In this document: piece by piece, positions 60,492 through 64,000 of the stretch | How the letters are laid out: every line of letters starts with the position of its first letter | Position numbering within the stretch: position 1 is the first letter of the stretch | Source of the DNA: Rhodothermaceae bacterium | Lineage (GTDB): Bacteria > Bacteroidota > Rhodothermia > Rhodothermales > Bin80 | Direction: 5' to 3' | DNA: 64,000 nucleotides | Assembly (NCBI GenBank): GCA_009838195.1 | Contig: VXSC01000036.1 | Coordinates: 1-64,000 of the forward strand | Made by a program: the position numbers and the translations under genes | Notes under the pieces: generated by a model | Databases searched by the model: none | The model's input: only the letters and a program-made list of their open reading frames with translations | What the model was told of the DNA's origin: nothing

Positions 60492-61262
60492 ATGGTACAG
60501 AAATCTAAAGCAAAACACGAAATCAATATTCTTGTCGTTGAGGACGAGGAAGATATCGCGGAAGTCATCGCTCACTTTCTTGGAGACGTTGGCTACAACG
60601 TGGATATCGCCTATGATGGACAGCAGGCTCTTAATAAGGCTCACCCGTGGACAGACTTGATTCTCCTTGACGTTATGCTCCCAAAGATTGATGGATTCGA
60701 GGTATGCCAGCAACTCCGATCAAAAGTCGAGACAGAAAAAATCCCCATCATCTTCCTCACCGCAAAAGATGAAGATGAAGATCAGGTCCGTGGGCTTATG
60801 CTGGGTGGGGACGATTACTTGACAAAACCGGTCTCGATGGAAGTGCTTCTTGCGCGGATACGAGCTGGTCTACGGCGAGCTCAGATCGGAGAAGTTGAAA
60901 CAATTACAACCATGGGACTCACAATTTATGTCAATGAGTACCGGGCTGAGTTTCAAGGAATTGATCTTGGCCTTACGTTGACAGAGCTTGAGTTACTTAG
61001 TTTCCTGATCCGGCATCCTCGACAGGCCCACCGCCGAAAAGAATTATTGGATATAATCTGGCCAGATTCCAAGATGGTAACACAACGTACCGTAGACACG
61101 CACATGAAAAATTTGCGGGAGAAGTTGGGAAGCTTTGCTAAGTATATTGAAACGGTTCGGGGGGTCGGGTATCGCTTCAATGATGCGATATCCTATGAAG
61201 GAGAAGTGAATAAACCTGACCAAACAAAAGGGCCGAATGGTCTGGCCATCTCGCACTCGTAG
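60492..61262 (+). CDS. Response regulator, OmpR/PhoB family
   Basis: The 256-residue protein has a receiver domain with the acidic pocket at VVEDEED (residues 15-21), the phosphoacceptor Asp60 in LILLDVMLPK and the conserved Lys in DDYLTKPVS. A C-terminal winged helix follows with LTLTELELLSFLIRHP and the recognition helix RTVDTHMKNLREKLG, then VRGVGYRF. It controls transcription after phosphorylation by the kinase encoded next. The stop overlaps the kinase ATG by 26 bp. Confidence 0.94.
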   Translation: MVQKSKAKHEINILVVEDEEDIAEVIAHFLGDVGYNVDIAYDGQQALNKAHPWTDLILLDVMLPKIDGFEVCQQLRSKVETEKIPIIFLTAKDEDEDQVRGLMLGGDDYLTKPVSMEVLLARIRAGLRRAQIGEVETITTMGLTIYVNEYRAEFQGIDLGLTLTELELLSFLIRHPRQAHRRKELLDIIWPDSKMVTQRTVDTHMKNLREKLGSFAKYIETVRGVGYRFNDAISYEGEVNKPDQTKGPNGLAISHS

Positions 61263-62694
61263 ATGGGGATTCCCAGCCCGGGCTCCCACGCGAACATGGA
61301 TGTTTCTCACGTTTGCACTTTTTGTGGGGCTCGCTGCTGGCGGTTTCACCTTTTATTTGGCCCTGAATTTAAGTGAACGCATTCGCAGGGCTGCCCATGA
61401 GAGCCACCTCGTTAATACGGAGCACCTTGCTTCGCTCATCCTATCCACGGAGGATTTAACCTCTAAAATACCCCATGAATGGGTTGAGAGCCTGGGCCCC
61501 GCAGCTGCCACGGTTCTGCAACTCGACGATCTATACATATTTATTGGACATAATGATTCTCTGTACTGGAAAAATGCTCCCTTAGAGGACACTGTCATCC
61601 TTGAGATCCTCTCTCGCACCTACGTTGAAGAGCCTTTTTTTGATGTAACTACTATCGGAAATGATCAAAGAATCAAGATCGGAGCGATTCGGCGGGACGA
61701 GGTTGTGATTGGGCTGGTACGACCTGTGAGTGCTCTGTATGCTTTGGCGGCAGACATACGAAACCGCATGATTGCAGGAATTGGACTCGCATTATTTATG
61801 GCCATGATCGGTGCCTGGATTGCCTCCAATCAGGTTACAAAACCGTTGCGAACGATTGTGAGGACGGCCCGGCGAATCGTTGAGGGTGATTACGGTACCC
61901 CAATCAAAATCTCCTCCAGAGCCGCAGAATTCCAGGATCTGGGATATAGCCTCGAGTATATGTCAAGGATCTATACGAAGAAGATCAATGAATTGGAAGA
62001 CGTTACAAAGCTGCAGCGTGAGTTTATCAGCAATATGTCTCATGAAGTCCGCAACCCCATCTTTGCAATTGGTGGCTTCCTCGAAGCTCTGGGATCTCCA
62101 AAACTCTCGGAAAAACATCGTCAGAGATATTCTGCGAAAGGGTTGCAAAATTTAAAGCGCCTCAATCATCTGTTCGGCTCCCTCATAGACATTGCGAGAC
62201 TTGAGAATCGTGATCAGCCGCTGAACATATCGAGATGCAACTTGGCCACATTCACACTTGATGCAAAAGAGATACTGGGCTATCAGGCTCAGAAAAAGGA
62301 TTTGCGGCTGGAACTTGATGAGCAACATACCTGGGTCCAGGCGGATGAAGATCAGATTCGACAGGTATTTCTGAATTTGATTCACAATGCGATCCGATAC
62401 AGCACTTCTGGAACGGTTCGCTGCCGCTTTCGCAAACGTCTTGATAAGGTACGCGTGGAAGTAATTGATGATGGCCAGGGAATACCAGAGAATCACTTGA
62501 ATTTGATCTTTGAGCGCTTTCATCGGGTTGACCACTCGCGTGCCCGACGAGATGGCGGAGTTGGACTGGGACTAGCCATCGTGAAACAAATTCTGCAGAA
62601 ACATGGGGAGTCAATCCATGTGGAGAGCATAGTTGGGCGAGGATCACGCTTCTGGTTTGAGTTGCCTCTGTCACCTGAGGAGCCCGAACCCTGA
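61237..62694 (+). CDS. Sensor histidine kinase
   Basis: The 485-residue protein has a first membrane helix (MFLTFALFVGLAAGG), a periplasmic domain of about 140 residues and a second helix (IGLALFMAMIGAW). A HAMP linker follows (TKPLRTIVRTARRIVEGDYG). The HisKA box SHEVRNP has phosphorylatable His269, and the ATPase domain shows NLIHNAIRY, DDGQGIPE and GVGLGLAIVK. The signal sensed is unknown. A later ATG at 61300 would start at the first helix. It pairs with the upstream PhoB-like regulator. Confidence 0.94.
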   Translation: MVWPSRTRRWGFPARAPTRTWMFLTFALFVGLAAGGFTFYLALNLSERIRRAAHESHLVNTEHLASLILSTEDLTSKIPHEWVESLGPAAATVLQLDDLYIFIGHNDSLYWKNAPLEDTVILEILSRTYVEEPFFDVTTIGNDQRIKIGAIRRDEVVIGLVRPVSALYALAADIRNRMIAGIGLALFMAMIGAWIASNQVTKPLRTIVRTARRIVEGDYGTPIKISSRAAEFQDLGYSLEYMSRIYTKKINELEDVTKLQREFISNMSHEVRNPIFAIGGFLEALGSPKLSEKHRQRYSAKGLQNLKRLNHLFGSLIDIARLENRDQPLNISRCNLATFTLDAKEILGYQAQKKDLRLELDEQHTWVQADEDQIRQVFLNLIHNAIRYSTSGTVRCRFRKRLDKVRVEVIDDGQGIPENHLNLIFERFHRVDHSRARRDGGVGLGLAIVKQILQKHGESIHVESIVGRGSRFWFELPLSPEEPEP

Positions 62695-62788
62695 GGAACT
62701 ACTGGTAAATAAAGAAGTAGGATTGGGTCGGAACGCACTCGCACACTTTACCATCCTGAACGCAGGCGTTGCCGCGAGTGGACCTCCC

Positions 62789-62820
62789 GTTGCTGTATGA
62801 GAGGTTTTTTGTTATCTTGG
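62789..62820 (+). promoter_or_regulatory. Candidate promoter of the 2-oxoacid dehydrogenase gene
   Basis: GTTG (62789-62792) and TATCTTGG (62813-62820) are separated by 20 bp and resemble the Bacteroidota -33/-7 boxes (TTG and TAnnTTTG). The -7 box is about 116 bp upstream of the ATG at 62937. The match is by eye. Confidence 0.35.
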
Positions 62821-62936
62821 GTTGTTGTCACGTTTCGAAGGAGGCGAAATACGCAAAATCCCACGAGGACAAAAAGGTCGATCCGTGCACCTAATGGGCG
62901 ACATGCTTCCCATTATCAAGTTTTTCATGCAAAGAA

Positions 62937-64000
62937 ATGGCTGACCCTCCATCTGATCATACTGTTTCTGGTATCGGCTCGGCCGAGTTGGACGCGCGTA
63001 CGGAAACCAACGGCCATTCTTCCGTCATTCAGCAGGACACCCCACTCACCGATATTGATGAGAGCTGTTATGGAGAAGGCTTTGATGTGGAGTTGGTCCA
63101 GCCTTCTGACTTCGACAAAGAAACCCTCCTACATGTACTGCGCACCATGTATACGGCGCGGCTACTTGATGGAAAGATGCTTACCCTGCTCAAACAGGGG
63201 AAAGGCTTCTTCCATATAGGCTGCAGCGGCCACGAAGCCACACAGGCCGCTATTGGACTCCTCAGTAAGCCCGGCCATGACTGGTTCTGCCCTTACTATC
63301 GTGATCTTGCACTTGCACTCACCCTTGGACAGACCATTGAAGAAACCTTTCTCGATCACTTGGCCAAAGCAGATAGCGTGAACTCAGGAGGGCGTCAAAT
63401 GCCTGCGCATTATGGTGCGCGGGACAAGAATATTTTCAGTGTTTGTTCTTCTGTTGGTTCTCAGTACCTACCGGCGCTGGGACTTGCAATGGCTTCGATG
63501 AAGCGGGGCACGGATGCATTCACGTTATGTTCTGCCGGAGATGGCGCAACCTCTCAAGGAGCTTTCCACGAAGCTCTGAACTGGGCAGCCCGTAATCAAG
63601 CTCCCGTTCTATTTTTAATACAGGACAACAAGTACGCGATTAGTGTTCCGGTCACTGAACAGACCGCAGGAGGAACCCCCTTTAAACTTGCGGGAGGGTA
63701 CGAGGGCTTGGCGAGATACCGCGTGGATGGAACGGACTTCTTCAAGATCTACTCTGTTGCCAAAGCAGCAATCGCTCATTTGCGGGCAGGAAAGGGACCT
63801 GTCTGTTTAGTCGCTGATGTCGTCCGGCTTTTGCCTCACTCTTCTTCAGATAATCATCTCAAGTATCGTACCGAAGAGGAATTGATTGAAGACCAGACGA
63901 CTGATCCGATTACCCGACTCGAACATGCCCTGATCGAATCGGACATTTTGACTACCGCGCAGGCAGAAGCTCTTCAGGAAGAGATCAAAACCGAGATCGA
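62937..64000 (+). CDS. 2-oxoacid dehydrogenase E1 component (alpha part, probably alpha-beta fusion), 3' end outside window
   Basis: From the ATG at 62937 a frame runs to the edge, giving at least 354 residues. About 60 variable residues precede the E1-alpha domain: TLLHVLRTMYTARLLDGKM, GFFHIGCSGHEA, CPYYRDLALALTLG, MPAHYGARDKN. The thiamine diphosphate motif GDGATSQGAFHEALN (GDG at 201-203) follows, with the matching Asn about 30 residues on (QDN). In Bacteroidota the alpha and beta E1 parts are commonly fused in one polypeptide for branched-chain 2-oxoacids; whether that holds here lies beyond the edge. It would feed a dehydrogenase complex making acyl-CoA and NADH. Confidence 0.88.
   Translation, partial: MADPPSDHTVSGIGSAELDARTETNGHSSVIQQDTPLTDIDESCYGEGFDVELVQPSDFDKETLLHVLRTMYTARLLDGKMLTLLKQGKGFFHIGCSGHEATQAAIGLLSKPGHDWFCPYYRDLALALTLGQTIEETFLDHLAKADSVNSGGRQMPAHYGARDKNIFSVCSSVGSQYLPALGLAMASMKRGTDAFTLCSAGDGATSQGAFHEALNWAARNQAPVLFLIQDNKYAISVPVTEQTAGGTPFKLAGGYEGLARYRVDGTDFFKIYSVAKAAIAHLRAGKGPVCLVADVVRLLPHSSSDNHLKYRTEEELIEDQTTDPITRLEHALIESDILTTAQAEALQEEIKTEI

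Overview
The window reads like a chromosomal stretch of a marine or salt-adapted bacterium of the Bacteroidota/Rhodothermota side of the tree. The pointers are a type IX secretion C-terminal sorting domain on a PorZ-like propeller protein, a bacillithiol-type deacetylase (BshB1), a DUF4105 (Lnb-type) envelope protein, a fused-type 2-oxoacid dehydrogenase E1, TAnnTTTG-like promoter boxes, and several sodium-coupled transporters (two NhaC-type antiporters and an AGCS symporter). No rRNA operon, CRISPR array, intact insertion sequence or prophage was seen. Taxonomy is an inference from gene content only.

Layout. 1-2791 (minus): 5' part of a large Calx-beta repeat protein that runs off the left edge. 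3153-3505: frameshifted remnant of a cyanophycinase. 3509-13642 (minus): a long housekeeping run: efp, accB, accC, gcvH, guaA, an LpoA-like TPR/periplasmic-binding protein, bamD-like, nadD, a PhoU-like protein, a thioredoxin-fold protein and an NhaC antiporter. 13730-20035 (minus): bshB1, leuS and the hrcA-grpE-dnaJ heat-shock cluster, with sppA divergent at 20211.

22189-35413 is the accessory region. It holds a lone type IV-like endonuclease, a GH3 glycosidase, a nonsense-mutated macrodomain gene, and a type I restriction-modification locus ordered hsdM-hsdS-(ImmA/IrrE peptidase)-(DUF4411 PIN-like)-hsdR. The first four genes of that locus are joined by ATGA overlaps. A nonsense-mutated AAA/DUF4143 ATPase lies just upstream. 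Decayed genes on both sides of the restriction locus suggest a defence island with high turnover.

35613-42245 returns to core genes: gpmI, nth with an unusual C-terminal extension, a DUF4105 gene whose 3' end runs into a convergent tRNA-Glu, tRNA-His, a PorZ-like T9SS protein and ribH. 42246-43167 is a gene-poor gap. 43168-47481 encodes a striking surface protein: leucine-rich repeats, then Calx-beta and Ig-like repeats, then an outer-membrane beta-barrel-like C-terminus; one of its LRR units has been duplicated almost exactly. It is followed by a lipoprotein sulfatase, then an nrnA-pepA-pdxA-AGCS-nhaC operon, a pyrC-ddl-murF operon, a divergent two-component system and the 5' part of a 2-oxoacid dehydrogenase E1 gene that runs off the right edge.

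The most interesting leads are the M-S-ImmA/IrrE-PIN-R composite restriction locus, the LRR/Calx-beta/barrel protein with its fresh 72-bp duplication differing at one codon, the Calx-beta gene lacking a normal start codon, the tRNA-overlapping DUF4105 gene, and the endonuclease III with an extra C-terminal domain.
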